64,000 nt of DNA from Saxidomus purpurata (Eukaryota; Mollusca; Bivalvia; Venerida; Veneridae), in contig JAFMSR010000019.1 of NCBI GenBank assembly GCA_022818135.1, positions 32,713,863-32,777,862 on the forward strand, read 5' to 3'. Each line of letters starts with the position of its first letter. The stretch's first letter is position 1. Positions 34,701-42,754 of the stretch are shown here, in pieces. The notes under the pieces are model-generated. The model did not search any database. It had not been told where the DNA came from and saw only the letters and a list, made by a program, of their open reading frames with translations. Made by a program: the position numbers and the translations under genes.

Positions 34701-36636
34701 GTAACAGGCATGTACTATGACATATGTTAATGAATATAACTTTACAGGAATCGACCTACTGACGTTAGATTATATGATGCTGCTAGATATTATATGTATG
34801 TTATGCATAGTATGTAAAAAAACTACATATTTATTTTCGTTCCTTTGGGTATGAAAAACTAGGATTGACAAAAGCTTCAAATTTAGAAAACTTATTTTAA
34901 ATTATTGTAACGAATTGCATGTGAAAAGCATATCCACATTTTTACTTGTGTTCATTTGATAAGGATAAGCGCATGATTATGTTAGAATTATCCAAAGCAT
35001 GACAAATGGTGTTCATTTGGGAAAGTGTAGCCAAGTTCCCAAGAAGTACCCAATGCACGTGCAGATTTCACATAGCTAAATGTATTTTAGATTCATACCT
35101 ACACAATCATACAGAAAATTAGCTACGAGTGCAAAGTTGATTGTTGAAACGCTCATATCTTAAACTTTAATATAAACATCTATATTTAATCATTAAGTAT
35201 CGCCTCGATTAATATCAGACCATTTCCAGTCTATTAAGTAATACATGTACTTTTAGCGAGAATAATTACGTTATTTCGCGGAGGCGTAATCTATTGTTTG
35301 AGTAACCAATTCTATATAATGTTACATCGTATACCTGTCATAAATACTTAATCCTGATTGGCCGATAACGCGCACGTGCCGGGTCCGCAAAAGTATGTGT
35401 AGACCTGGAAAATGATGTGTAGACCTGCACGAATTATAAGTTGTCATTTCTGTTATATTTTCACGTACTTTTCACTTCTTTTTATGAGGTATACGATATA
35501 ATAATTTTAGACTAATGTTGAGGTCAATATATAGTTTTGCAGACCTGTACAAATTGATATCGACCTCGGACTTCGTCCTCGGTCAATATCACTTTAACAG
35601 GTCTGCAAAACTATATATTGACCTCAACATTAGTCTATAATTGTACATTTGCTCTGTTGCGCTATTAACTGTTCTCTATTGTAGATAAATCATGTTCTCT
35701 ATTGCAGCCATATCATAGTTTTAGCTCCACTCAAGATGATGTCTCTATATACAAAGAGTAAAAAACTAGATTTTATTATGCCATAAACAACGCGCGGGCC
35801 GATAAGCAGTCAAAAATGACGTATTGAGTTGCATGACGAATAAATGCAATGTATTAGCAAACTTCAAGAAAATAACCGTTTGCATTTTTCCCATTTTGTA
35901 ATATTTTGGTCCTTTTCAGCGTTGTTATCGTCTCATAACCAACTCTGTGTCGTTCGGATACGCGATTATAAACCATCAGAACTCCAAATCATTGTTTATT
36001 AGACGATAAACACCTTTTGAACGGATACTGTTTCATGATAAGATAGTTTTATAAAAGATAACCAAATTGCGCTCAGTTTTAGGCTATGCCTCTTTAAACG
36101 TCAATGACTGTATAATATTGTTTAAGTACTAAATCTAGACCAGATTAAATTGTGTTAGGATATAAACATGAATATATATAATTCAGCTATGCAACAGATC
36201 TATTTTATCTTTGTTTTATATTCGCAACTGTGCAATGTAGCTATCCATTACTTTTATTCTTCTCCTTTATAAGGCTTACCTCATAACTGCTCGTCAGAGT
36301 TAGGGGATAGAGGAGGGGTACAAACAGAACGGCGGACAAAATTATTGCCAGTATCATTCCGAGTAAATACATGAAGTACAAAGTCCCTGCAGTATACATC
36401 TCCGCTGGAGTTCCGAGAATCAATATGGCGGACATAAAAGACACGAGAATGCTGACTGCAACCGGAAGTAGTTGCATATTCCTTCCTCCCATAAGGATAT
36501 CTCCAGTTGTGTTTTGTTTCTTCCCACAGAGATCTTTCAAAGCGTAAAAGATGCCAATTCCGGCTGAAACGGCCAGCATTGCCGCAAATAATACCCAGTC
36601 CCATGTTTCAAACTGTCTGACGTCATCGTCCGCCAT
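16520..36636 (-). CDS. SLC5-family sodium-coupled (monocarboxylate-type) transporter, 15 exons, 670 aa
   Basis: Fifteen exons in consistent phase (2013 nt with stop): 36280-36636, 34463-34531, 33166-33217, 32572-32639, 31990-32070, 31482-31555, 24506-24646, 23664-23885, 23188-23303, 21489-21559, 21076-21162, 20261-20442, 19955-20055, 19074-19201, 16520-16783. The start ATG (36634-36636) has AAAATGG context. SLC5 hallmarks appear in order: FETWDWVLFAAML (TM1), GGRNMQLLPVAVS, LGTPAEMY, GGMKAVVWTDVFQ, DPTVRHSIW, YGVNQASVQRY, CDPLTSDKVS, PYFVMEVLGYPGLPGLFVSC, SGALSTMSS, the GPLLGIF and ALSFTG region, and a last TM (SYLWYP). A hydrophilic tail ends in DEIDK. The family couples Na+ to uptake of monocarboxylates, iodide or vitamins at the plasma membrane. 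Best fit is the SLC5A8/A12/A5/A6 branch, substrate not decidable. Intron 6 (6.8 kb) holds an antisense LINE. Confidence 0.93.
17041..17056 (+). repeat. poly-G run
   Basis: About 16 consecutive G in intron 14 of the transporter. Its length is likely to vary and to be prone to sequencing error. Confidence 0.9.
17250..17370. repeat. two-copy ~45-50 bp tandem duplication
   Basis: CACACATACATATGTTAATATCAGGACAACA is followed by CACATACATGTGTGAATATCAGGACAACC, in intron 14. The 1.5 kb on either side show nothing else recognisable. Confidence 0.5.
19074..19201 (-). CDS. SLC5 exon 14
   Basis: Phase 1 to 0. Encodes APLLPQEEIDPKYLI and FDRLFCYLPGRWRKPCRCGY, the juxtamembrane C-terminal segment. Donor GCG|GTATGT. 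Confidence 0.85.
19706..19734 (+). repeat. (GTAA)n microsatellite
   Basis: Seven tandem GTAA units followed by CGTCTTTATTTAATGAGGC, in intron 13; it may be the tail of a retroposon. Confidence 0.8.
19955..20055 (-). CDS. SLC5 exon 13 (last TM helix)
   Basis: Phase 2 to 1. Encodes SGVELLYTVSYLWYPSIG and AVIVGLVVSIAT, typical of the final membrane segment. Confidence 0.88.
20261..20442 (-). CDS. SLC5 exon 12
   Basis: Phase 0 to 2, donor CT|GTAAGT. Encodes a TM helix (GGFVGLVLPLWISIGAY) and an extracellular loop with two N-glycosylation sequons, NCT and NGS. Confidence 0.88.
21076..21162 (-). CDS. SLC5 exon 11
   Basis: 87 nt, phase 0 to 0. Encodes ASLSFTGAASGPLLGIFLLG, a conserved SLC5 TM segment. 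Confidence 0.88.
21489..21559 (-). CDS. SLC5 exon 10
   Basis: Phase 1 to 0. Encodes ILYGAAGVGFAFMAQNLGGT. Short exon with donor CAG|GTACAC. Confidence 0.85.
21631..21820 (-). repeat. ~40 bp minisatellite, 5 units
   Basis: Each unit holds CAGTCCTA, AAATGTGGCGGGAAATCA and a variable spacer. In intron 9, 70 bp from the exon-10 acceptor. The minus strand reads FPPHF periodically, but splicing makes coding unlikely. Confidence 0.85.
22060..22420. repeat. dispersed repeat, copy at 35720-36030
   Basis: Shared blocks: TGTCTCTATA-ACAAAGAGTA, CCATAAACAACGC, TTTTGTAATAT, CCTTTTCAG-GTTGTT and ATTGTTTATTA-ACGA. A third fragment lies at 60050-60125. It carries an insert, GGCCTTCGGCCTTCGTGGC. Confidence 0.65.
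22470..23100. repeat. bivalve-type interspersed repeat with ~19-20 bp minisatellite core
   Basis: Opens with ACAAGAGGGCCATGATGACC. Then come about 20 degenerate units of GGTTGCTAAGGAAGTCACT (22525-22930), then a tail with GTCCACTAGAC, GTGACCTAGTGTTGA and GAACAAACTTGGTAG, a phrase I associate with mollusc interspersed repeats. Entirely in intron 9. Confidence 0.7.
23188..23303 (-). CDS. SLC5 exon 9
   Basis: Phase 2 to 1. Encodes TMSSCLNALSAVTWEDIFKP. With exon 8 it rebuilds SGALSTMSS, the conserved TM8 sodium-site region. Confidence 0.9.
23470..23628 (-). mobile_element. tRNA-derived SINE-like element
   Basis: The minus strand has an A-box-like TGGCCAAGTAATTA (23608-23620) and a B-box-like GGGTTCGAGCTC (23561-23572) at roughly tRNA spacing, followed by an unrelated tail. 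It lies in intron 8. No cloverleaf was verified, so a tRNA gene is not claimed. Confidence 0.4.
23664..23885 (-). CDS. SLC5 exon 8
   Basis: Phase 2 to 2. Encodes AVLLNILGVIILM, then CDPLTSDKVSNSNQLIPYFV and YPGLPGLFVSCLFSGAL, among the most conserved SLC5 stretches. Confidence 0.92.
24043..24225. mobile_element. 183 bp MITE
   Basis: Inverted ends TACAGTGAAACCTGTG and CACAGGTTTGACTGTA (15 of 16 paired), with TA at both borders, as expected for a Tc1/mariner-type MITE. It lies in intron 7. Confidence 0.7.
24506..24646 (-). CDS. SLC5 exon 7
   Basis: Phase 2 to 2. Encodes ADPDPTVRHSIWSL and YGVNQASVQRYCAVPTLRK, diagnostic for the family. The donor is ACA|GTAAAA, slightly weak but supported by frame. 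Confidence 0.92.
25337..26990 (+). mobile_element. 5'-truncated non-LTR retrotransposon, RT end + RNase H + CCHC (505-codon ORF)
   Basis: The frame is open from about 25337 (INPAKTQVLLIH, inside reverse transcriptase); the first ATG is at 25473. From that ATG, residues 1-120 are the RT thumb region (KFLGMYFD just upstream, INYGSIVYASA). Residues 217-350 are an RNase H domain with catalytic Asp224 (YTDGSK), Glu265 (CELAAI), Asp289 (SDSLSS) and Asp343 (GNDLADDKA). A CCHC motif follows at Cys434, Cys437, His445 and Cys450. The order RT-RNase H-CCHC fits an I/Nimb-like clade. Upstream RT and ORF1 are absent, so it is a truncated copy, yet the remaining frame is undamaged, which suggests recent insertion. 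It lies antisense in transporter intron 6. Confidence 0.88.
26991..29877 (+). mobile_element. probable 3' UTR and tail of the same LINE
   Basis: A-rich plus-strand sequence without genes runs from the ORF stop to a tail of the form ATCAAATCAAATCAAATG at 29858-29875, a simple-repeat end typical of some LINE clades. Continuity is inferred from composition and that tail; other insertions may be nested here. Confidence 0.35.
29878..31481. other. rest of SLC5 intron 6, nothing recognised
   Basis: Short ORFs (30305-30541, 30589-30903 and others) show no domain. No exon compatible with the transporter is needed here, because exons 6 and 7 join in phase. Confidence 0.6.
31482..31555 (-). CDS. SLC5 exon 6
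   Basis: Phase 0 to 2. Encodes GIIKTGGIDKVWSINEEWDR and ends TTTTGGGA|GTAAGT. Joins exon 7 as FWDADPDP. Confidence 0.88.
31597..31760. repeat. ~30-35 bp minisatellite, 4-5 units
   Basis: Units of ATAACGGAATGGGATAAAA plus a variable spacer, in intron 5 close to the exon-6 acceptor. Confidence 0.75.
31990..32070 (-). CDS. SLC5 exon 5
   Basis: 81 nt, phase 0 to 0. Encodes GGMKAVVWTDVFQSSIMIAG, a strongly conserved SLC5 motif. Confidence 0.92.
32572..32639 (-). CDS. SLC5 exon 4
   Basis: Phase 1 to 0. Encodes TGFPTWATIITVGCVSTFYT. Donor TTG|GTGAGT. Confidence 0.9.
33166..33217 (-). CDS. SLC5 exon 3
   Basis: 52 nt, phase 0 to 1. Encodes ILYMGIASYAPSTALEA. Donor CAG|GTAAGG. Confidence 0.9.
33411..33442 (+). 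repeat. (GA)n / poly-G low-complexity tract
   Basis: GAGAGAAAGAGAGAGAGAGA followed by a run of about ten G, in intron 2. A related GA-rich tract lies at 33965-34015; each is followed by a possible SINE-like B-box (ATCGAACC, AATCGAAC). Confidence 0.8.
34103..34470 (-). repeat. ~28-30 bp minisatellite containing copies of the exon-2 5' splice site
   Basis: About 11 units plus the exon end itself. On the minus strand each reads TTTTCAACAG GTGAGTGTCA CATTTGACC or a variant. The final unit overlaps the real exon-2 end (CAACAG|GTGAGT at 34463/34462). Several units keep an intact CAG|GTG, giving decoy donors 29 nt and further downstream. Confidence 0.9.
34463..34531 (-). CDS. SLC5 exon 2
   Basis: 69 nt, phase 0 to 0. 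Encodes YLELRFQSQLAKLTGTVIMI and QQ. Its donor is the first unit of the tandem repeat at 34103-34470. Confidence 0.9.
35509..35636. repeat. perfect 40-bp inverted repeat (hairpin) with imperfect inner stem
   Basis: The arms at 35509-35548 and 35597-35636 pair perfectly (one begins AGACTAATGTTGAGGTCAAT). The 48-nt centre can pair further (TGATATCGACC / GGTCAATATCA). In intron 1; a foldback-type element. Confidence 0.9.
35720..36030. repeat. dispersed repeat, copy of 22060-22420
   Basis: Collinear blocks: CTCTATATACAAAGAGTA, CCATAAACAACGCG, CCATTTTGTAATATTTTGGT, CCTTTTCAGCGTTGTT, ATTGTTTATTAGACGATAAA. Located in intron 1. Confidence 0.65.
36280..36636 (-). CDS. SLC5 exon 1 (start codon, TM1-TM3 region)
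   Basis: ATG at 36634-36636 in TTTCAAAATGGCGG context. Encodes an extracellular N-terminus rich in Asp, TM1 and the GGRNMQLLPVAVS and LGTPAEMYTAG motifs, ending TYE-like (SSYE|GTAAGC), phase 0. An upstream 5' UTR exon cannot be excluded. Confidence 0.92.
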
Positions 36637-37164
36637 TTTGAAAGAAAATGCGAGTAATTAATCCGTCTTACAATTTTCAAGATATTTAGAACTTGGTTAA
36701 TTCGTCCAGAAATAAGTCTCCAAATGATGAAATAATAATTCACAGCCGATATAATGTGGTTACTTTCATTTACATATACATGTACGTAAATACATAGAGA
36801 AAAGCCGAAGTTACTTTTTTCACAATTAGCAAACAGATACGCATTATTTATCAAAATAGTGAAGTGTAAACTCTGCACCGTTAACTGGTCTAGATAAAGT
36901 GGCGACTCTTGATAAATTGTATAATTTATATACTTAAGTTTGATGGCAATAAACAAGACAACTTTTACTGTCATTGAAAACAACCGTGGATTTATTAACT
37001 GTAATCAAACAATAAAACATCCCAATGTTAGAATGAGCGCACGTACATGTATCAGCAGTATTTCATTCGTATCACAAAACGTACAGTTCATTAAGGATAA
37101 TTTGAAAGCGAGGCTGCGGAAAAGTCTAATATTAGTGTGTACTTTGTTCGGACAATGTGAGGAT
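36637..37164. other. upstream region of the SLC5 gene
   Basis: Presumably holds the promoter and 5' UTR. No TATA box or other element can be assigned with confidence. Minus-strand ORF 36537-36983 overlaps the start and lacks family similarity. Confidence 0.4.
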
Positions 37165-37420
37165 TAAAGCTGCTCGTTCACAATTTCCGATGAAAATTTA
37201 ATGTAATTTCTCAAAACTGATGTACTAAAATGTAAATTGTAAAAGTAATGTCTAGAATCAACAACACAACTACAAGTCTAGGTAGGAACTTGAGTGAATA
37301 TGTTGAAAATATTTGTGGGATTATTTTATCGGCACCGCTACACTATCTGTTTATATGGCAATTTCAAAAGCCTTTGCAACACTTTATAATTTGGCAGCGT
37401 ATAATTTCATAAATACACCA
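37165..37420. repeat. AGCTGCTCGCTCTCAG-family dispersed repeat copy
   Basis: Opens ATTAAAGCTGCTCGTTCAC and shares GTCTAG/GTAGGAA, CGGCACCGCTACA and AATTTCAAAAGC with 39039-39391. Confidence 0.65.
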
Positions 37421-37699
37421 AAATTAATAGTAACTTATACTGAACCATTTTATTTGATGAATGATTCCATTTTACCAAAATAAATCTATCTACTAGTACA
37501 TGTACCTTTTCAAAAGTAAACAACAACAAAAATGTCGATGGTCCATTATGGAACGCCGGTACTGTCTCTTGCAGTCGTGAAAATATATTATTATGTCTGA
37601 TTTTCATTTCATTCTGTACCAAGTTCTTTTCATGCTGTGCAAACATATATATATGTTGTGTGTGTAAGTCGTTAATATGATGTGTTTTTGTAATTATAT

Positions 37700-37890
37700 T
37701 ATGACAGTTTTTTTAATATTATGTAGATACATCTTTATATCATGCAGACAATTTAATACATTTTGTACATCCTTTTTCATATTATGTCCATACTTTATTA
37801 TATTGTGTGAACATATTATTATATTATGCTGATACTTTCTAATATGGTGTGAACACATTATTATAGTATGTGCATACTTTATTTTATGGT
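37700..37890. repeat. ~18-20 bp AT-rich minisatellite
   Basis: About ten units like CATACTTTATTATATTGTGTGAA. The minus-strand ORF reads HNIIKY/HNI repeats purely from this periodicity. Confidence 0.75.
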
Positions 37891-38399
37891 GTTCCATAGT
37901 CCGGGATTTAAGTTTTATTTTTTTAGATCACAAAAATTTTCTGAAAAACACCCATATTTGAAGAAATAGATTTGCCAAAATTGGACGTCAGAAGTAAATG
38001 GGTTAACAGAGAGGCGACATAAGCCTAAACGTAGTCGCTATATTTGTACAACGGTTCATTTTACAGTCAAATGCGTTATACTGTACAACAGGTGAACTCC
38101 CACGAAGTTTAATGTGAAGAAAGGCGACCACGTCACTTAAACAATGACAAATGAGATATATACATATAGCCAAACGCGACAAAATAAAAATTAAATGAAT
38201 CTTATGAAAGCAAAGACACTAAAAACACTGCCATGTATTTGACGGATTTGACCAAAGCAAAATATTCCCGTTTAGGTCATGACCCAGCTGGCTCAATGGT
38301 GGGGTATGCACAATAAAAGTATAAATCTCCGCTACAACGCTTGTAAAATTCTTTTAATCTTTTATCTTTCGAGGAGCAAAAACAAGGTATTTTAGTAGG

Positions 38400-38690
38400 A
38401 ATTCCGTTGGGCTTTATATCTCTGCAGCCATTGGCTGGAATTAAATGAGGCTTTATATCTCTGCAGCCATTGGCTGGAATTAAATGAGGCTTTATATCTC
38501 TGCTGCAATTGGCTGGAATTAAATGAGGCTTTATATCTCTGCAGCCATTGGCTAGATTTCAATGACCCTCTATATATCTGCAGCGATTGGCTGGAATGTA
38601 ATGAGGCTCTATATATCTGCTGCCATAAGCTGGAACTTAATGAGGCTCTATATCTATGCAGCCATTGGCTAGAATTCAATGAAACTTTAT
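38400..38690. repeat. 39-bp minisatellite, ~7 units
   Basis: Unit: AGGCTTTATATCTCTGCAGC plus CATTGGCTGGAATTAAATG. Since 39 is a multiple of 3, a minus-strand frame stays open (38392-38703, a 13-residue repeat with SSQWLQRYKA). A single related unit lies near 50140-50190. Probably non-coding. Confidence 0.85.
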
Positions 38691-38934
38691 GTGAAGACTC
38701 CACTGGTTTTATTGCAATTGAATTACAATTTCTGATGTTATATTAAAGTTCCAGGATCACATTTACAAGTAGCTCTCATTTTATCAATAAAGATGCCTTA
38801 CTGACAGAAATTACCTTTATTTGTACCAAAAACATTCCTAAGTTTGCTTTTTAAGTCGATAAGTACATATTAGAAGCATAGCGCAGCATTTTTTATCAAT
38901 GATGTTGCAATAAACAAGACAGAGAACATAATGT

Positions 38935-39640
38935 GTATGCATACTATTACACGTTGATCAATTATGCATATTTGAACACATTTACAAAATATTTATATGC
39001 ACATCAGTGTGCATTATTGATATGCATATTAGTACACATTAAAGCTGCTCGCTCTCAGTTACCGTTGAAAAAATATTTTTTTTTAAATTGATAAACTTAT
39101 TCATAAACATAAAACTTACGGCTAGAATCAAAATATCAGCAAAAAATCTAGGTAGGAATTTGCAGAAATTGATTAAAAATGTCGGTTGCACGGCACCGCT
39201 ACATTAAACGTTTATATTAGAATTTCAAAAGCGTTTGAATTTGGAAGCGTATTTTTTAAATTTAGAGATATACGTGACAGGAATTTTTACTGGAGCCCTT
39301 TTATATGACTATATGTTCTTAAATACGTTTTTTACATACAGTTTGAAGAACTTTATTTCTTTTACCAAAATCTGAGAGCAAGCAGCTTTAAGCAATTATA
39401 TATATGCGTATTAGTACACATTGACCAAAAATTGATCGTATACATAATGCGTATGCATACTAGAACAGATTGATCAAATATTAATAGTGCACATAATGTG
39501 TACGCATATATGCACACATCGACCACACATTGATAATGTACCTAGTGTGTTTGCATCATGGTATACATTGACTAAATATTGATGATGTATCCAGTTTGTA
39601 TTGACCGACTATTGATAGTGTACGCATTGACCAAATATTG
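38935..39640. repeat. ~42-48 bp minisatellite interrupted by a MITE
   Basis: Units with CATAATGTGTATGCATACTA and TTGACCAAATATTGAT run from 38935 to 39038 and resume at 39392. The 353 bp element at 39039-39391 splits the array. A shorter related array lies at 50830-51010. Confidence 0.7.
39039..39391. mobile_element. 353 bp MITE with TTAA borders
   Basis: Inverted ends AGCTGCTCGCTCTCAG and CTGAGAGCAAGCAGCT (15/16 paired), each flanked by TTAA. This is the only copy of the family in the window with both ends evident. The TTAA target suggests piggyBac-type mobilisation; the ends lack the usual CCC start, so the class is uncertain. Confidence 0.8.
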
Positions 39641-39897
39641 ATTGTACAGGAGAGTGCATCCAACACGTTTTCTTGATAAGATTTGCAGATAGTGAAGCAG
39701 TTGCAAAAGCAAATTTTAGACGTAACCGATACTCAAATCGAAACAAATCGATAAAGGTAAGTCGATTCACAACTAGACAATAATCTATACAGTGTTATAT
39801 ATATAAATAGTGCAATTTGAAAGGTTTTCACACATACAAAATTATTGTTGCGTTCTTAAATAGTTGGCTAAATATATTATGTCACTTTTTGTACACT

Positions 39898-40623
39898 TTA
39901 TATTCCACACATGAAAGGCAACTGTGCTCCGCAATTTGCGTCATACCACAATCTGTTCGAACCCAATAATAAACACAGATCAGTTGCTGTGTTGTCCGGA
40001 TCCCCTGGACCCCATTTAATAAATTTATCCGGTGTTCCATCATAATGTACCGAAGGCGATTTTACGTCTTTACGCTGACTATCGATAAAAACATTTTTTG
40101 AAAACCCTTGAAGTACGCTTTTAGCATCCCCATATTTCAGCTCCGTATCGATTTTAATCAAATTTCCTCCGTCCTTATTGCACTGTGTTTTGGCCTCTTC
40201 TTGCGTTTTCATACTTGTATACAGTTTCAAACAGAATCCGTTAGCTGTCTCATTGTAACTAACAGGGCAGAGTGTTTCACAAATACTGAAATCTGTTTCC
40301 ATTTTTACTTCGGTTGACTTTCTTTTGTTCTTCTGGCAATTTCGTGTTCGTTTTCTTATTCCGAAGAATCCAACTCTGGCAGCTGTACAGGCTGACCACG
40401 TGGTCCATTCGTCACACGGCTGGAGATTCGTAATTGCCGTTCCAATCAGGGTGAGTAAAGGCTTATTAAGTTGTCTCCCCATTTTCAATAACATTTGTCC
40501 ATTCACCTCATTGAAGGAGGTGACATTACCGTCAGATGCAGATACAAAACCTACGTCCATATTTGCTACAAACAGAAACAAAGTAAAAGACATAGCATGA
40601 CTAAAAATCCAATTTTTCGCCAT
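39898..40623 (-). CDS. secreted TSP1-like + C-type lectin domain protein, copy A (241 aa, single exon)
   Basis: The first in-frame ATG is at 40623 (GAAATGG context); the frame is open further up to 40686, but only from a GTG. Residues 1-28 are a signal peptide. Residues 69-119 are a short thrombospondin-type-1-like module (CDEWTTWSAC, RKRTRNC). Residues 119-239 are a long-form C-type lectin domain with Cys119, 131, 148, 217, 231 and 239. The sugar/Ca2+ motifs are atypical: DPD at 208-210 in place of EPN/QPD, and WYD at 226-228 in place of WND, so ligand and Ca2+ dependence are open. Sequons lie at Asn33 and Asn124. No intron is needed. Likely a secreted recognition protein. Copy B lies 11.2 kb away. 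Confidence 0.88.
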   Translation of the reverse strand: MAKNWIFSHAMSFTLFLFVANMDVGFVSASDGNVTSFNEVNGQMLLKMGRQLNKPLLTLIGTAITNLQPCDEWTTWSACTAARVGFFGIRKRTRNCQKNKRKSTEVKMETDFSICETLCPVSYNETANGFCLKLYTSMKTQEEAKTQCNKDGGNLIKIDTELKYGDAKSVLQGFSKNVFIDSQRKDVKSPSVHYDGTPDKFIKWGPGDPDNTATDLCLLLGSNRLWYDANCGAQLPFMCGI

Positions 40624-40689
40624 TTCTATAATTTCATATTCCAGTGAGTGCAAATATTTACTGAATATGTCTGCTCGTACAAGCACGTT

Positions 40690-40935
40690 ACCGAAGTGAG
40701 TTTATATTTACTGTAAATTGGGTAGTTCTCGCGATGATTTAATTGTTTGCTATTTTCGCGAATTTCCAACATGTAATCTAAAAAGCTCGTGAAAGATTCA
40801 TATTACATGGATTTACTATACCAATAGAATTCTGCTTTTGCAAACTTAAAATTCGCGAATAAGAGTATGTATCTGCTCACAAATCGCGAAATTTTCGCCA
40901 CGCGAAAATTAGCCGATGTACAGAACCACGAAGTT
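40690..40935. repeat. TTCGCGAA-rich dispersed repeat at the lectin 5' flank
   Basis: Multiple TTCGCGAAT/ATTCGCGAA and CACGCGAAAAT blocks in both orientations. The same segment precedes copy B (51900-52145). It may overlap the promoter. Confidence 0.5.
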
Positions 40936-41489
40936 CACGTGTACCTGTCATGTGTATATGCGGTATGCAAGCGTCTAGAATAGAATGTTGGTTAATCATT
41001 TACATTTCTGCTGTTTATTTGTTTCTGGAAATATAGGAAAAGCAAGCGAAAACCTTCGTTTTCAAACCCTTAAATACGTTTTTTACCTTTTTTCGTTACT
41101 TTTAAGGAGCGAGTTATTCTCATTTCAAATGTTCCATTCCGAGTTCATTCATTCATTGACTCATTTGTTGAAATCAATAAATCGTTCGTTCAGTCATTAG
41201 TGCATTTATTTATTCAGTTTCTCTTTCGTCGTTCGTTTATTCTTATTTACTTCAGTCAATCATTCAATATTTCAGTCAGTCAGTTTGTCATTCCTGTAGC
41301 TGTATATTATATCAGACATTCGTTTAGTCATTTAATTAGTTGTTCGTATAACTATTCAGAAGAATAGTCATGTAGTCAGTAATTCGTTTGATCAGTTTCT
41401 CAGTTTATAATTTAGTCAGATACTCATTATATCAGTTTTACAGTCATAAAGCTGCACATTTTAACGGTCGCCGACAGTTATTCCTCATA

Positions 41490-41830
41490 TAAGCCAGTCA
41501 GTTAACTCCATAAAAACATAAGCTAGTCACTCAATTCCGTACATAAGTTAGTCGGTTAACTCCTTATATGAGTCAGTCGGTTAACTTCTTATATAAGTCA
41601 GTCGGTTAACTTCTTATATAAGACTGTTAGTTAACTCTTTATATAAGCCTGTTAGTTAACTCTTCATGTAAGCCTGTCAGTTAACTCTTTATACAGGCAT
41701 GTTAGTAAATTCTTTATATAAGCCTTTCACTTAACTCCTCATATAAGCCTGTCAGTTAACTACTTATACAGGCCAGTTAGTTAATTCTTTATAGTAGCCT
41801 GTCGCTTAACTTCTTATAATAACCCTGTCA
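41490..41830 (+). repeat. ~26 bp minisatellite, ~13 units (copy A)
   Basis: Units of CTTATATAAGCCTGTCAGTTAA with variants. The matching array in copy B is at 52690-53040, with a similar number of units. Confidence 0.85.
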
Positions 41831-41900
41831 GTTTGCCATTCATGTAGTTGCTCATTTTATCAGTCAGTCAGCTAGTGATTTAGACAGTTGTTCGTTTTGT

Positions 41901-42030
41901 CAGTCAGTCAGTCAGTCAGTCAGTCAGTCAGTCAGTCAGTCAGTCAGTCAGTCAGTCAGTCAGTCAGTCAGTCAGTCAGTCAGTCAGTCAGTCAGTCAGT
42001 CAGTCAGTCAGTCAGTCAGTCAGTCAGTCA
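41901..42030 (+). repeat. (CAGT)32 microsatellite, expanded in copy A
   Basis: 130 bp of uninterrupted CAGT. At the equivalent place in copy B (53104-53128) there are only about six GGTC/AGTC units. The frame repeating VSQS is a by-product. Confidence 0.98.
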
Positions 42031-42754
42031 TTATATAAGTCAGTCACTGTGTTATGCAGTCAGTCGTTCGAATAAGCTAGCTTTAAGATATCGCATTGCT
42101 AAAAGAAGCACTCCCTTACACTGTTGTCGTATAGCATGCATTTTATAATATTTGCAAGTATTATTACTTTTCTTTAAAAGTATAACAATAACCATTGGTA
42201 GAATCAGGTTTTAGGATTTGTTGCAGTATACGTTAAAACATTCAATAATCTATGTAAAAATATTGTTGTACAATTCAAGTGCGCATAGCGATTAATTACA
42301 TAATGTCTTCTCTGTGATGATTATTTGTGCTTGAAGTATGCAGTTTTTGAATGATGTTCTTTCCAATTGCATGTTTTGATCATTTAACGGGCTTTGAACA
42401 CATTATTTATGTTTGGGGTTTATGATCTGCTAGATGTAGGGAGCGCCCTAACTTGTGCCACAACGGCTGATCTTTTAACTCCGTTTCTTACAAATAACCT
42501 CTTAGCAATAAGCATATTGAAGACGAAAGAAGAGAAAATAAACCTTGGCCTAAATACGATATGTTAATTAGCATTACCATGACAACGTTTTATTAATGAC
42601 GCAAAAGCTGATATCAGTAATACACAAGTAATTCTTCTGGTGCCAAACTCCGTCCGTTGATACAAATGAAAATGTTAGCCGAAATTGTAAGAGGATACAT
42701 ACTGGTATGCCTGCTCTTGCTGATAAACAAAATGGAAACAGATTCTGTTACAGT

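Noticed and set aside
36537..36983. 148-codon minus ORF overlapping SLC5 exon 1
   Set aside because: Out of frame with the transporter and without recognisable features.
40624..40686. 21-residue N-terminal extension of the lectin ORFs (also 51828-51890)
   Set aside because: The extension begins at GTG, not ATG. The first ATG with good context precedes the signal peptide, giving 241 aa.
41888..42148. 86-codon ORF with VSQS repeat
   Set aside because: Direct translation of the CAGT microsatellite; absent from copy B.
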